DNA of 24,585 bases from DASCOT01 sp036012155 (GTDB lineage Bacteria > Acidobacteriota > UBA890 > WLXD01): the NCBI GenBank assembly GCA_036012155.1, contig DASCOT010000108.1, positions 1 to 24,585 of the forward strand. Reading direction: 5' to 3'. Below, one piece after another: positions 7,754-19,075 of the stretch. Position 1 is the first letter of the stretch, and every line of letters starts with the position of its first letter. The notes beneath the pieces were generated by a model. That model saw only the letters and a program-made list of their open reading frames with translations. It searched no databases and was not told the origin of the DNA. The translations under genes were made by a program, and so were the position numbers.

Positions 7754-8140
7754 CTATCGGTTGGCGAACGCCCGCTCGACCTCGGGGTGAGTGCCGGCGT
7801 ACCAGAGCGTTGCCACGCCGATAGCGGTGCCGACCGGGAAGAACGGCAAGTGCAGGATGGCGAGCACCAGGGCGGTGATCCGTGCCCATCTCTTCATGTT
7901 CCACAATCCCCAGGCGACCAGCGCGCAGATGGCGCCCACGACGGTCGTGATCGTGAGGCCGAAGCCCAGGGCGAGTGTGGCGATCAGGCTGCCACCGGCT
8001 GGTAGATCATCGACCAGTGATATCACCCCGATGGGAATCGTGATCGCGCAGGCGCCGATGGCAGCTCCGCCAGCCAGCACCAAGTACCACAGAGCGAGGA
8101 TCGTCACCCCATCGGGCCTCTTGCTCACGTCTTCGGACAC
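7754..8140 (-). CDS. Small multi-pass membrane protein, unknown function
   Basis: The product is a 128-aa hydrophobic protein with about four transmembrane segments, starting RPDGVTILALWYLVLAGG and containing an N-M-K-R-W-A-R loop before the last two helices. The GTG at 8140 is chosen as the start because a strong Shine-Dalgarno (GGAGGTGA on the - strand, 8145-8152) lies just upstream; the upstream in-frame ATG at 8209 would add a polar proline-rich stretch with no such site. The RPxGVTxLA opening followed by helices is common in small uncharacterised membrane proteins. It is divergent from acnA with a 161-nt gap and convergent with the truncated ALDH-like stretch. No function can be assigned. 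Confidence 0.7.
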   Translation of the reverse strand: MSEDVSKRPDGVTILALWYLVLAGGAAIGACAITIPIGVISLVDDLPAGGSLIATLALGFGLTITTVVGAICALVAWGLWNMKRWARITALVLAILHLPFFPVGTAIGVATLWYAGTHPEVERAFANR

Positions 8141-8288
8141 GGGCTCACCTCCAGCTGGGCGCAACCTTGGACTCGGAGCCGGCTCCGCGCCAGAATCCTC
8201 GGTGGGCACGAGCGCGGACCGTAACGTACCGCGACGCGCACAATCTGTAAACGGACGATGTTCGAGAGTGCGGCCTCGAAGCCTGCGC

Positions 8289-8294
8289 TAGAAT
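8289..8294 (+). promoter_or_regulatory. Candidate -10 element for a leaderless acnA transcript
   Basis: TAGAAT lies 7 nt before the acnA ATG at 8302, so a transcript would start at or next to the start codon. No Shine-Dalgarno is present in the preceding 30 nt, consistent with leaderless initiation. No convincing -35 hexamer is found at 16-18 nt spacing. Confidence 0.35.
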
Positions 8295-8301
8295 CGACCG
8301 C

Positions 8302-10977
<2,676 letters not shown>

Positions 10978-11039
10978 AGTGGGCGGTGCTGCAGCCGACG
11001 GACCTGCGGGGATCTGAACGGTAGCCGGTCGCTGTTGTG

Positions 11040-11558
11040 TTAGATGCCGTCGCTGGCCGGCCCGGTGCGCCGCGGCTCGTCGATCATCTCGCCGGATCCG
11101 CCGTACTCTGCCGGGCCGTCGGCAAACTTGGGCAACCCGTCCTGGACGTCGAGCACACGCTCCTGGTAGTGAATGTGCACCGTCGGCGCGTGGTTGAAGG
11201 CACTGCCGTAGAGCGCCGAAGGGTAGACCACCGTCACCCCGTCGCGCCGGCGGTTCATGACCCCGGCGCCGCAGCGGCGGCACGAGCAACGACAGTTGGC
11301 GCTTCCCTTGTCGTCTGTGGCTTGGTGACCATCGAACTGGCGGAGGCGGTAGGCGTCGAACTCGAGAAGCTCCTCCTCGCCCTGCGTCACCGCTACCGCG
11401 TCGGCAGGCCACGCGGCCCAGGCATTGATCGGGGCTGTGTGCCACCGGCGACACGTCTCGCAGTGACAGTAGCCGGCGGCGCGCGGCTTGCCGGTGACGG
11501 TGACCTGCACGGCTCCGCAGGCGCATCCGCCGGCGTAGCGAATCGTCTCTTCGGACAT
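11040..11558 (-). CDS. GFA family zinc protein (CENP-V/GFA domain)
   Basis: The 172-aa protein has the GFA domain, named for an enzyme reported to catalyse formation of S-hydroxymethylglutathione, although many homologues are uncharacterised. The expected zinc cysteines are visible: C12-A-C14 near the N-terminus, C31-H-C33-E-T-C36 in the GYCHCETCRRW motif, and C93-R-R-C96-G later. The sequence after residue 120 (HYQERVLDVQDGLPKFADGP) is typical of the group. GGAGGG (- strand, 11564-11569) lies 5 nt before the ATG. It starts 22 nt after the stop of the large Asp-box propeller gene on the same strand, suggesting co-transcription. Glutathione dependence cannot be confirmed from sequence; the family call is strong. 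Confidence 0.9.
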   Translation of the reverse strand: MSEETIRYAGGCACGAVQVTVTGKPRAAGYCHCETCRRWHTAPINAWAAWPADAVAVTQGEEELLEFDAYRLRQFDGHQATDDKGSANCRCSCRRCGAGVMNRRRDGVTVVYPSALYGSAFNHAPTVHIHYQERVLDVQDGLPKFADGPAEYGGSGEMIDEPRRTGPASDGI

Positions 11559-11580
11559 CGTTTCCCTCCGTCGCGGGTCG

Positions 11581-14500
11581 CTAGCGTTCCTGCTTTGGTA
11601 CCTGCACGGGCATTGCTCTAGCCTCCCGCATCATCCGGTCCAGCTCCGTCACATCCGAGGCGTAGAACGCCTCCAGCTGCGCCAACAGCTCTTCGAGCTC
11701 GTCATGCAGCTCCTCATAGCGGAGCCGCTGCCCCGTGGTCGGTCGGTGGTTCGACCGGTCGATCTTCGAGTACAGGTAGGCCAGCTTGTTGTCGTAACCC
11801 GGGCTGAAGGCCTGGATGTCGTCGGAGGTTTCGATGCGCGGATCCCACAACAGCAATTCGATCTCCTCGAGCCGCGAATCGATTGGCTCGGCGGCGGCCT
11901 CGATATCGGCGACGTCGAGGCCGGCCGCGCCCATGTTCTCGAGCCGGTCGGCGATCTGCTCACGTACCGACCAAATGCTGCGCATAGCGTCGAAGACGGC
12001 GTTCAGGTCGGCGTGCATGCGCAGCTCCAGCTCGAGCCGCTCCTCGTGGTGCGTCTGCGGGGTGTCCATGCGCGGATCGCCGACGATCCGGAAAGTTGCC
12101 TCCTCGCTCCAGTCAGCGATCGACAGCCGCGCGCGATGCTCACCCGGGATCGTACGCGGACCGTGGGTGAGCCCGTAAACCGTGAGGCCGTCCGGTCGAT
12201 CGGTGGGCGGGTAGCGAGTGTTCCACAGGAATCGATTCATGCCCGCGTGGGTGGTCAATCGGATCTGGCCGCGCGGTGCGCGGTCGATGTCTCGAGGGTT
12301 GGGCGTCGGGTCGCGGTCGCTGTGGAAGGTGTGCACCAGATCGCCGCTCGGCCCGAAGATCTCCAGAGTAAGCGCGCCCTGTTCTGCTTCTGAGTCCGTC
12401 GCGGCGGGCACGCCCGGGAGCGCGTAGAAGATCTGCACCCCGGCCGGGGGGTTCTCGCCATTTCGCGCTCCCCCACCGAAACCGCCACCAGACGTCTGCA
12501 CGGTCTCACGGCGCGGCGGAAACAGGAACGCCGGTGCGGTACCGTCGGCGAGCGCCGCAAGCGCCTCACGGGCGCGGTGTAGCGGGCTAATGTCATCGAG
12601 AATGTAGATGCCGCGACCCTGGGTGGCGATCACCAGATCTTGCTGGTGCACCCGCATGTCGGTGATCGGGATGGGCGGCAGGTTCAGCTGCATCTTCTGC
12701 CAGTGGGCTCCATCGTCGAACGACACGTACAGGCCGAACTCGGTGCCGGCATACAGCAGCCCGCGCACGTCCGGGTCCTCGCGTACGATGCGCACTGGCG
12801 TGTCGGCGGGGATGCCGTTGTCGCCGGTAGTGAGCCGCCTCCAGCTGGCGCCGTAGTCGCTGGTGGCGAACACGTACGGCTCCCAGTCGTCGAGCATGAA
12901 GCGCTTCACCGGTACGAAGATACGCCCCGGATCATGGGCCGACAGCTCGATGTTGTTGACCGTGCCGCGCGGCGGCATGCCCGGTGGTGTGATGTCGCTC
13001 CAGTTGCCGCCGGCGTCGCGCGACACCCACACCTTGCCGTCGTCGGTGCCCACCCACAGCAGGTCCTTTTCGTATAACGACTCCTCGAACGCGAAGATCG
13101 TGTTGAAGATCTCAGCGCCGGTGTCTTCATAGGTAATCGGCGCGCCCGAGCGGGCCTGGGTCTCGGGATCGTCGGTGGTCAGGTCGGGGCTGATCACCTC
13201 CCAGCTGTGGCCACCGTCGCGTGTCCGCACGACGTTCTGGGCACTGTGGTAAACGATCGACTGGTCGTGCGGTGACATGCGGATCGGGGCGTTCCAGTTG
13301 AAGCGGAACTTCAAGTCGGAGGCCGGCAGCCCGAACTCCATCTGCGGGTACACCATGATCGCCTGCCGGTCGCCGGTCTCGAGGTTGACGCGGCTGATCT
13401 CGCCGGAGTAGCAGCCGGCATAGATCTCCACCGGGTTGTCGGGGTCGAAGCCGATGTGGGCCGACTCGCAGCCGCCGACGCTGCGCCAGTATCCGTAGGG
13501 GGTGAGGGCGCCGAGGAAGCGGCTCGGTAGTCGGATGGTGGAGTTGTCCTGCTGCGACCCGTACACGTGGTAGGGGAACAGGTTGTCGACGAAGATGTTG
13601 TAGATCTCCGCCGTTGGCTGGTTCAGATAGGTGGTCCAGGTGTCCATCTGATCCAGGGTCACTTGCACGCCACCGTCGTCGCTGATGGCGAGGATGTCGG
13701 AGTCGTCGGGGTTGATCCACAGGTCGTGGTAGTCGCCGTGCGGGGCGCGGCGGCGCTCCCACGTGCGCCCACCGTCGGTGGATTTGAACAAGCCCACGGC
13801 GAGCGCGTAGACGAGGTTGTCGTCCTGCGGGTCGACGAAGATGTGCGTGTAGTACCAGGAGCGCTCGTAGAGGCTGCGGCCGACATTGGTTTCCTGCAGC
13901 CGCCAGCTCTCGCCGGCATCTTCGGAGATGTACAGTCCCGATACCGATGGATCGGCCTCGACCAGCGCATAGAGCTTGTCGGGGTTGGACTGCGACAGCG
14001 TCAGCCCGATCTTGCCCATGGTCGTCTCGGGCAACCCGCCGGCCAGGCGCCTCCAGGTGTCGCCGCCGTCGGTGCTCTTGTAGATGCCGTCGTCGTCGCC
14101 GCCGGAGATGATTGTCCAGGGCTTGCGTTCGACGGTCCAGGCGGTGGCGTAGAGGTTGCGAGGGTTGGACAGGTCGAGCTCCAGCTCGCTGGAGCCTGTG
14201 TCGTCATCCCATCCGAGAATTTGCTCCCAGCTCTTGCCGCCATCTGGCGACCGATAGATGCCACGCGTCTCGGAGCGTCCGAAAGGGTTGCCGATCACCG
14301 CCACGTACAACAGGTCGGGGTCGTCCGGGTGTACCCGGATACGCCCGATCTGCCCGGCATCGCGCAGGCCGATGTGCTTCCAGCTGCGGCCGGCGTCGGT
14401 GGAGCGGTACATGCCCTTGCCGATGGACACGTTGCTACGGATGGTCTTCTGCCCGGTGCCCACGTAAACGACGTTGGTGTCGGACGGCGCCACCGCGATG

Positions 14501-14817
14501 GCGCCGATGTTGCTTACTTCGAAGTCATCGTCGGAGATAACGTTCCAAGTCTCACCGGCGTTGGTGGTTTTATAGAGGCCCCCAGAGGCGCCCAGGTAGA
14601 AGGTGTGCGGCTCGCCCGGAACGCCCGAGACGGCGCCGGATCGTCCACCGCGATAGGGGCCCAGGAAACGGAAGCGCAGCGACTGATACAGCGCCGGATC
14701 GACGATGCTGCTCGGGGCTGCGTCCACCTGGGGCGTGGCCCCGGTAGGGGATGCCGACATGAAGGCAACGAGCGCCAATGTCAGCGTAACAACGACTCTA
14801 CGGGTGCAGGCGGCCAT
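11581..14817 (-). CDS. Exported Asp-box beta-propeller protein (sortilin/VPS10-like, glycosyl hydrolase-like annotation)
   Basis: The product is about 1078 aa. The ATG at 14817 is chosen over 14847 because GGAG (- strand, 14825-14828) is 7 nt upstream and it directly opens a Sec signal (VVVTLTLALVAFMSASPTGA). Residues ~45-760 hold ten clear Asp-box repeats of the form S/T-x-D-x-G-x-x-W, for example STDAGRSW, SPDGGKSW, STDGGDTW, SEDAGESW and TRDGGHSW, which mark blades of one or more BNR/VPS10-type propellers. A beta-rich region with a Gly-rich linker (SGGGFGGGARNG) and an Ig-like part follows, then a helical C-terminal region (~920-1078) with many Glu/Leu. Such proteins are often labelled glycosyl hydrolases, but no catalytic residues are proven here. 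The gene is followed at 22 nt by the GFA gene. Confidence 0.88.
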   Translation of the reverse strand: MAACTRRVVVTLTLALVAFMSASPTGATPQVDAAPSSIVDPALYQSLRFRFLGPYRGGRSGAVSGVPGEPHTFYLGASGGLYKTTNAGETWNVISDDDFEVSNIGAIAVAPSDTNVVYVGTGQKTIRSNVSIGKGMYRSTDAGRSWKHIGLRDAGQIGRIRVHPDDPDLLYVAVIGNPFGRSETRGIYRSPDGGKSWEQILGWDDDTGSSELELDLSNPRNLYATAWTVERKPWTIISGGDDDGIYKSTDGGDTWRRLAGGLPETTMGKIGLTLSQSNPDKLYALVEADPSVSGLYISEDAGESWRLQETNVGRSLYERSWYYTHIFVDPQDDNLVYALAVGLFKSTDGGRTWERRRAPHGDYHDLWINPDDSDILAISDDGGVQVTLDQMDTWTTYLNQPTAEIYNIFVDNLFPYHVYGSQQDNSTIRLPSRFLGALTPYGYWRSVGGCESAHIGFDPDNPVEIYAGCYSGEISRVNLETGDRQAIMVYPQMEFGLPASDLKFRFNWNAPIRMSPHDQSIVYHSAQNVVRTRDGGHSWEVISPDLTTDDPETQARSGAPITYEDTGAEIFNTIFAFEESLYEKDLLWVGTDDGKVWVSRDAGGNWSDITPPGMPPRGTVNNIELSAHDPGRIFVPVKRFMLDDWEPYVFATSDYGASWRRLTTGDNGIPADTPVRIVREDPDVRGLLYAGTEFGLYVSFDDGAHWQKMQLNLPPIPITDMRVHQQDLVIATQGRGIYILDDISPLHRAREALAALADGTAPAFLFPPRRETVQTSGGGFGGGARNGENPPAGVQIFYALPGVPAATDSEAEQGALTLEIFGPSGDLVHTFHSDRDPTPNPRDIDRAPRGQIRLTTHAGMNRFLWNTRYPPTDRPDGLTVYGLTHGPRTIPGEHRARLSIADWSEEATFRIVGDPRMDTPQTHHEERLELELRMHADLNAVFDAMRSIWSVREQIADRLENMGAAGLDVADIEAAAEPIDSRLEEIELLLWDPRIETSDDIQAFSPGYDNKLAYLYSKIDRSNHRPTTGQRLRYEELHDELEELLAQLEAFYASDVTELDRMMREARAMPVQVPKQER

Positions 14818-14910
14818 GGGAACACTCCGGCGTCGGTGGTGGCTCACACCAAAGGCGCGGCATTGACGGGATCGTGATGAACCGGATAATCCAATCTGTA
14901 TAACGAAATA

Positions 14911-14926
14911 CTCGCCGAAGGGCGAG
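14911..14926 (-). terminator. Candidate intrinsic terminator of the 14982-16115 gene
   Basis: Read on the - strand, CTCGCC-CTTC-GGCGAG forms a perfect six-base-pair GC-rich stem with a tetraloop, followed immediately by TATTTCGTTA, a partly T-rich run (complement of 14901-14910). It lies about 55 nt after the propeller gene's stop and before the Asp-box protein's start at 14817, so it would separate the two transcription units. Confidence 0.5.
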
Positions 14927-14981
14927 AGCGCAAGTGGAGAACATCATGCCCCGCGATCCATGGGTTCTTGTCGACCTCGGA

Positions 14982-16115
14982 TCATTCCGCAGGGATGTCC
15001 TTGCGGCCCAAGCCAAACTCGTTGCTCACCGTCACCACCTTGCCGTCGCGGAAGTGGACCTCGAAGAACTTCGAGCCGCTCACCGGCTTGCCGTTCTCGT
15101 CGCGTAGCGTCGCGACCTTCTTCTTGGTGGCGACGTCGAACACGTCCGGAGTATGGGTCCAGGCGTACTTGCCGTCGAGGCTGAAGGTGACCCAGCCGTG
15201 GCCGCCCTGGGTGAGCTCGAGCTCGCCTTTCTGCACCGGAGGCATCACGGTGGCGTCGTAGTAGAACAGCTTGCTGCCCGCCTGGTCGCTGATCCACAGC
15301 TCGGTCTCGTCGGGAGTCAGCGCCACGCCGTGAGTGCGGTGCAGGATGTTGCCGTCGTTGGTAAACACGCGGTGGATCTTCTTTCCCGTGGTGAGATCAA
15401 CGATGTCGAATCCGATGTGATCAAACAGGCAGATGTAGGCGAGCGTCTGCGCCGAGTTGATCGTGAACGGAAAGATCGCCGCCTCACCGACGTCGGGGAT
15501 CTGCATCAACATTTCGTCATCGGCAGTGTCGTAAATACTGAGCGTCGTCTCGCTTCCCAGGTAGAGGCGTCGTCCGTCGAGACTGACAACGCTGTTGTGC
15601 GCCCGCGGAGTGTCCGCGATCCGGTTCAACATCTTGCCGTCCCGCGCATCGAGCACCAGCATCCCGCTGTCGGGCCCGACGTACCACCACCCGGTCGGCA
15701 CGTAGACCTTGCTGCCATCCATGGTGACCGAGGAGCGGTCGGCCCCGTTCGGGTATGCGTGCTCCCAGATGATCTCCTCGCTCTCCAGATCGAAGGCGCC
15801 GACCCGCCGGTGCGTGGTGGAGTAGTAGGCGGCGTGGTTGATCAGGCTGACCGCGAACCCCCGCAGGCCTTCCTCGAAGACGGGAATGTCGATGCGCCTC
15901 ACGAGTTCGTGCCCGTTGTCGATGTCGTAGATCAGGATGCCGGCGCCGTCCGCCCGGCCAACCCGCTGGGCGCCGTCGGGCGTGCTCAAGTAGAGGAAGC
16001 GCTTGGTCTCTGACTGCGCATGTGCCGGGGCAGTGAGCGAGAGGCCGGACAGCGTCACGATCGCCACCACTGAAGCGACGGCGATACTCAGCAAAGGGAC
16101 TTTGGGAACACGCAT
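14982..16115 (-). CDS. Exported YVTN/quinoprotein-type beta-propeller protein
   Basis: The 377-aa product starts at ATG 16115, with GGAG (- strand, 16122-16125) 6 nt upstream; an in-frame ATG at 16196 lacks such a site. Residues 1-34 are a signal peptide ending A-P-A-H-A-Q. The mature protein is a repeat protein with blades such as GILIYDIDNGHELVRRI, GMLVLDARDGKMLNRI and LSIYDTADDEMLMQI, that is, V-Y-D-x-x-x-G-x-x-V/I-type repeats, with about seven blades. This architecture resembles the propellers of amine dehydrogenase beta chains and YVTN-family proteins, but no cofactor ligand is identifiable, so no enzyme activity is claimed. It is divergent from the S9 peptidase gene across 256 nt. Confidence 0.82.
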   Translation of the reverse strand: MRVPKVPLLSIAVASVVAIVTLSGLSLTAPAHAQSETKRFLYLSTPDGAQRVGRADGAGILIYDIDNGHELVRRIDIPVFEEGLRGFAVSLINHAAYYSTTHRRVGAFDLESEEIIWEHAYPNGADRSSVTMDGSKVYVPTGWWYVGPDSGMLVLDARDGKMLNRIADTPRAHNSVVSLDGRRLYLGSETTLSIYDTADDEMLMQIPDVGEAAIFPFTINSAQTLAYICLFDHIGFDIVDLTTGKKIHRVFTNDGNILHRTHGVALTPDETELWISDQAGSKLFYYDATVMPPVQKGELELTQGGHGWVTFSLDGKYAWTHTPDVFDVATKKKVATLRDENGKPVSGSKFFEVHFRDGKVVTVSNEFGLGRKDIPAE

Positions 16116-16371
16116 CGGGGACTCCAGCGTTGGGTGGCTCCTCGAACAGGAGGGCAATTGTTCTGCCCATGGTGCCGAACCCGCGGAACCTGTCAACCTT
16201 GTTTCGCGCGTGTGTCACCGAGCCCGGGCGCTTGGGGAGTCGCTGCTGTTCGAGGGTGGCGATTTCGTCCAGACGGATGTTCTCGCGGTGGAAACGACCT
16301 CGTAGACGTGCTACTCCGGTCCCTGGAGCAATGCCCTCAGCATGATGGCTCACCCGTTCTCGAGGAACGCC
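16116..16371. promoter_or_regulatory. Divergent intergenic region between propeller and S9 peptidase genes
   Basis: These 256 nt separate two genes that are transcribed away from each other, so promoters for both should lie here. A TTGACA hexamer is present on the - strand (complement of 16191-16196), but its best -10 partner at 16-nt spacing (CACCAT) is poor. Nothing else stands out. Confidence 0.4.
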
Positions 16372-18459
16372 ATGCGTAGTCGATTCGCCACCGTATGTCT
16401 GGCAGTCACCGTATTCGCAGTCGGAATCGCCGGCTTTGCCCATGCGCAGGAAGTTATCCCCAGCAAGCTGACACTCGACACCTATCTGCAGATGCAATCC
16501 GTCGGCGCACCGCAGATCTCGCCCGACGGCGAACACGTTGTCTACACCCGCGGCTGGATGGACGCCGTCAACGACTCGCGTGAGTCGGAGCTCTGGATCA
16601 TGAACGCCGACGGCTCCCGCAAGCGCATGCTGGTCGAAGGTGACTCGGCGATCTGGGCTCCCGACGGCAGCCGCATCGCCTATCTGGCAGAGGGCGAGCC
16701 GCGCGGCAACCAGATCTGGGTACGCTGGATGGACGCCGAGGGCGCCGCCAGCCAGGTCACGCATCTCACGGATTCGCCCCGCGATATCTCGTGGTCTCCC
16801 GATGGCACGCGCCTCGCTTTTCGCTCGCGGGTTGATGCCGACAGCGACTGGGGCATCAGCCTGCCGGGGCGTCCGGACGGCGCCGAGTGGACCGAGACGC
16901 CGCGTATCGTCGAGCGCGCCAACTACAAGCGCGACCGCCGCGGTTTCATCGACCCGGGCTACGAGCACATCTTCGTGGTACCCGCCGACGGCGGCCCGGT
17001 GCGCCAGGTTTCCAACGGCGACTACGACCACGGCTCGCCGGTGTGGGCCCCCGACGGTGAGACCATGTACTTCTCCAGCCTGATGCTCGAGGACGCCGAA
17101 TACCACTGGCGCGAGAGCGAGATCTACGCCCTCGACGTGGCCACCGGGCGCACCACCCAGCTGACCGATCGAAAGGGCCCCGACTCCGGGCCGATGGTCT
17201 CACCCGATGGCACCATGATTGCATTTACCGGCAACGACCACGTCGACCAGACCTACATCGAGCGCCAGCTCTATGTCATGCGCTCCGACGGCTCCATGGT
17301 GCGTAGTGTCACCCCCAACCTCGACCGCTCGCCGTCGAACTGGCGCTGGCGCGCCGATTCCAGCGGCGTCCACTTCACCGCCAACAATCACGGCACGCGC
17401 AACCTATACTTCGCTCCGGCCGATGGCTCCGAGCCGCCGGTCAAGGTGACCGATGGCAACCAGATGCTGACCGTCTCGAACATCAGCAATACCGGCCTTG
17501 CCGTGGCCACCATGAGTACCTTCCACGAGCCCGGCGACATCTACGCCTTCGATGTCGACAACCCCGGCGAGATCCGACGACTCACGCACGTCAATGAGAA
17601 TCTGCTGACCAACATCCAGCTCGGCGACGTCGAGGAGATCAACTACAAATCCACCGGCGATCTCGACATCCAGGGCTGGGTCATCAAGCCGCCCGACTTC
17701 GACCCGTCGCGTAGCTACCCGCTGATTCTAGCCATCCACGGTGGTCCGCACGGCATGTACAACGTCGGCTTCAACTACGGCTGGCAGAACCACGCCGCCA
17801 ACGGCTACGTCGTTGTCTACACCAACCCGCGCGGCTCGTCGGGCTACGGCACCGACTTCGGTAACGCCATCAACCGCGCCTATCCTGACAAGGACTTCGA
17901 CGACCTCATGGCCGGCGTCGATACCGTCATCGCCGCCGGCTCCATCGACGAGCGCAACATGTACGTCTACGGTTGCTCCGGCGGCGGCGTGCTCACCGCC
18001 TGGGTGGTGGGCCACACCGACCGCTTCGCCGCCGCCTCGTCGAACTGTCCGGTGATCAACTGGCTGTCGTTCGTCGGCACAACCGACGGCATCGGCTGGT
18101 ACCGCGACTTCGACAACCTCCCGTGGGACGACCCCAGCGAGCACCTGCGACGCTCACCGCTCATGTATGTCGGCAACGTCACCACCCCGACCATGCTCAT
18201 GACCGGCGTCAACGACCTGCGCACCCCGATCGCCCAGACCGAGGAGTTCTACGCCGCGCTCAAGGTACTGCGCGTGCCCACCGCCATGATCCGCTTCAAC
18301 GACGAGTGGCACGGCACCTCATCGAAGCCCTCGAACTTCCTACGCACGCAGATGTATCTGCGCAAGTGGTTCGAGAGGTACATGACGGACGACGCGTTGC
18401 CGAAGCAGATGCAGCGGGCGCGAGCGGAGATGACGGAGACGGCGGGGGAGAGGGAGTAG
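16372..18459 (+). CDS. Exported S9 family (prolyl oligopeptidase/DPP-like) serine peptidase
   Basis: The 695-aa product starts at ATG 16372, with GAGGA (16362-16366) 5 nt upstream; the in-frame ATG at 16342 lacks a comparable site. Residues 1-26 are a Sec signal ending F-A-H-A-Q. Residues ~35-420 are a propeller with WD40-like/PD40 repeats (ISPDGEHVVY, WAPDGSRIAY, WSPDGTRLAF, VSPDGTMIAF). The alpha/beta-hydrolase domain follows, with HGGPHGMYN (oxyanion region), nucleophile S536 in GCSGGG, D615 in GVNDLRTP and H647 in EWHGT, giving the expected Ser-Asp-His order. S9 peptidases cleave short proline-containing or other peptides. Export fits extracytoplasmic peptide use together with the M24 peptidase. 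The nucleophile elbow Cys-Ser-Gly-Gly-Gly differs from the more common Gly-Ser-Tyr-Gly-Gly, so specificity is uncertain. Confidence 0.92.
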   Translation: MRSRFATVCLAVTVFAVGIAGFAHAQEVIPSKLTLDTYLQMQSVGAPQISPDGEHVVYTRGWMDAVNDSRESELWIMNADGSRKRMLVEGDSAIWAPDGSRIAYLAEGEPRGNQIWVRWMDAEGAASQVTHLTDSPRDISWSPDGTRLAFRSRVDADSDWGISLPGRPDGAEWTETPRIVERANYKRDRRGFIDPGYEHIFVVPADGGPVRQVSNGDYDHGSPVWAPDGETMYFSSLMLEDAEYHWRESEIYALDVATGRTTQLTDRKGPDSGPMVSPDGTMIAFTGNDHVDQTYIERQLYVMRSDGSMVRSVTPNLDRSPSNWRWRADSSGVHFTANNHGTRNLYFAPADGSEPPVKVTDGNQMLTVSNISNTGLAVATMSTFHEPGDIYAFDVDNPGEIRRLTHVNENLLTNIQLGDVEEINYKSTGDLDIQGWVIKPPDFDPSRSYPLILAIHGGPHGMYNVGFNYGWQNHAANGYVVVYTNPRGSSGYGTDFGNAINRAYPDKDFDDLMAGVDTVIAAGSIDERNMYVYGCSGGGVLTAWVVGHTDRFAAASSNCPVINWLSFVGTTDGIGWYRDFDNLPWDDPSEHLRRSPLMYVGNVTTPTMLMTGVNDLRTPIAQTEEFYAALKVLRVPTAMIRFNDEWHGTSSKPSNFLRTQMYLRKWFERYMTDDALPKQMQRARAEMTETAGERE

Positions 18460-18530
18460 CCTTTCCGTAGCCGCGGGAGATGCTATTTGGACGGTCTATA
18501 CCGTGCTCCGCTGCAGCGCGATGGGTGCAC

Positions 18531-18956
18531 ATGAATGAAGCGTCGATGCCCGATATGGTGGACTTGAAGGCTCTCTTTGATCGTTGGGAACGCGTGTGGC
18601 ACGAAGGTCGATATGACCTGATTCCCGACTGTGTGGCGCCGGAGTTCGTTCGGCATGATGAGTTTGGGGACAGGACGGTATCCCCCGCGGCCTACGCCAC
18701 AGAACTCGCTAGCGCGCACCGCGACCGGCCGAACACAAGAATTGTCGTTTACGAACACAGCTTCAATGGTGACCGCGCTTGGTTCCGATTCACTTTGCGG
18801 TGGGTTGACCCGAACACCGGTGAAACTCTTACTCGTGCCGGAATGCAGCTCTATAGAATCGAGTCCGGAAAGCTCAGGGAAACCTGGGTCACGCTATTGC
18901 CAGTCGGATCGACTTGGCCCGACCCGGTGGCGCAGGAGTGCTGGACCAGCGAGTAG
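18531..18956 (+). CDS. NTF2-like/SnoaL-fold small protein
   Basis: The 141-aa product has the size and pattern of the NTF2/SnoaL cone fold: an N-terminal helix pair (LFDRWERVWHEGRYDLI), a C-V-A-P-E-F-V-R-H-D strand, and repeated beta strands ending with a W-V-T-L-L-P strand. Members are cyclases, isomerases or simply ligand-binding proteins; the substrate cannot be told. The start is uncertain: ATG at 18531, 18546 and 18555 are all in frame and none has a strong Shine-Dalgarno. It lies 71 nt after the S9 peptidase and opens a run of small + strand genes. Base composition is less GC-rich than the peptidase gene before it. Confidence 0.72.
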   Translation: MNEASMPDMVDLKALFDRWERVWHEGRYDLIPDCVAPEFVRHDEFGDRTVSPAAYATELASAHRDRPNTRIVVYEHSFNGDRAWFRFTLRWVDPNTGETLTRAGMQLYRIESGKLRETWVTLLPVGSTWPDPVAQECWTSE

Positions 18957-19075
18957 TGCTGCTTGCCCGTGATGGGTCGTCTGGCAGGCAGATTTCACCA
19001 GGATCACCGACCGGGGGATCACACATCTCGCGGCCCACGGGACGCCGTGGCCAGCGCACCTGACGAGGCCTTTCC

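Noticed and set aside
13567..14877. 436-codon open frame on the + strand opposite the Asp-box protein
   Set aside because: It is antisense to a well-supported repeat gene and its translation is low-complexity Val/Gly/Asp-rich, as expected from the complement of Asp-box codons.
16168..16196. TTGACA on the - strand as promoter for the propeller gene
   Set aside because: A perfect -35 hexamer, but the best -10 at 16-17 nt spacing (CACCAT or ACCATG) is poor, so it is noted only within the intergenic region.
15517..17106. 529-codon - strand frame spanning the divergent promoter region
   Set aside because: It overlaps two well-supported genes in other frames and shows no family pattern.
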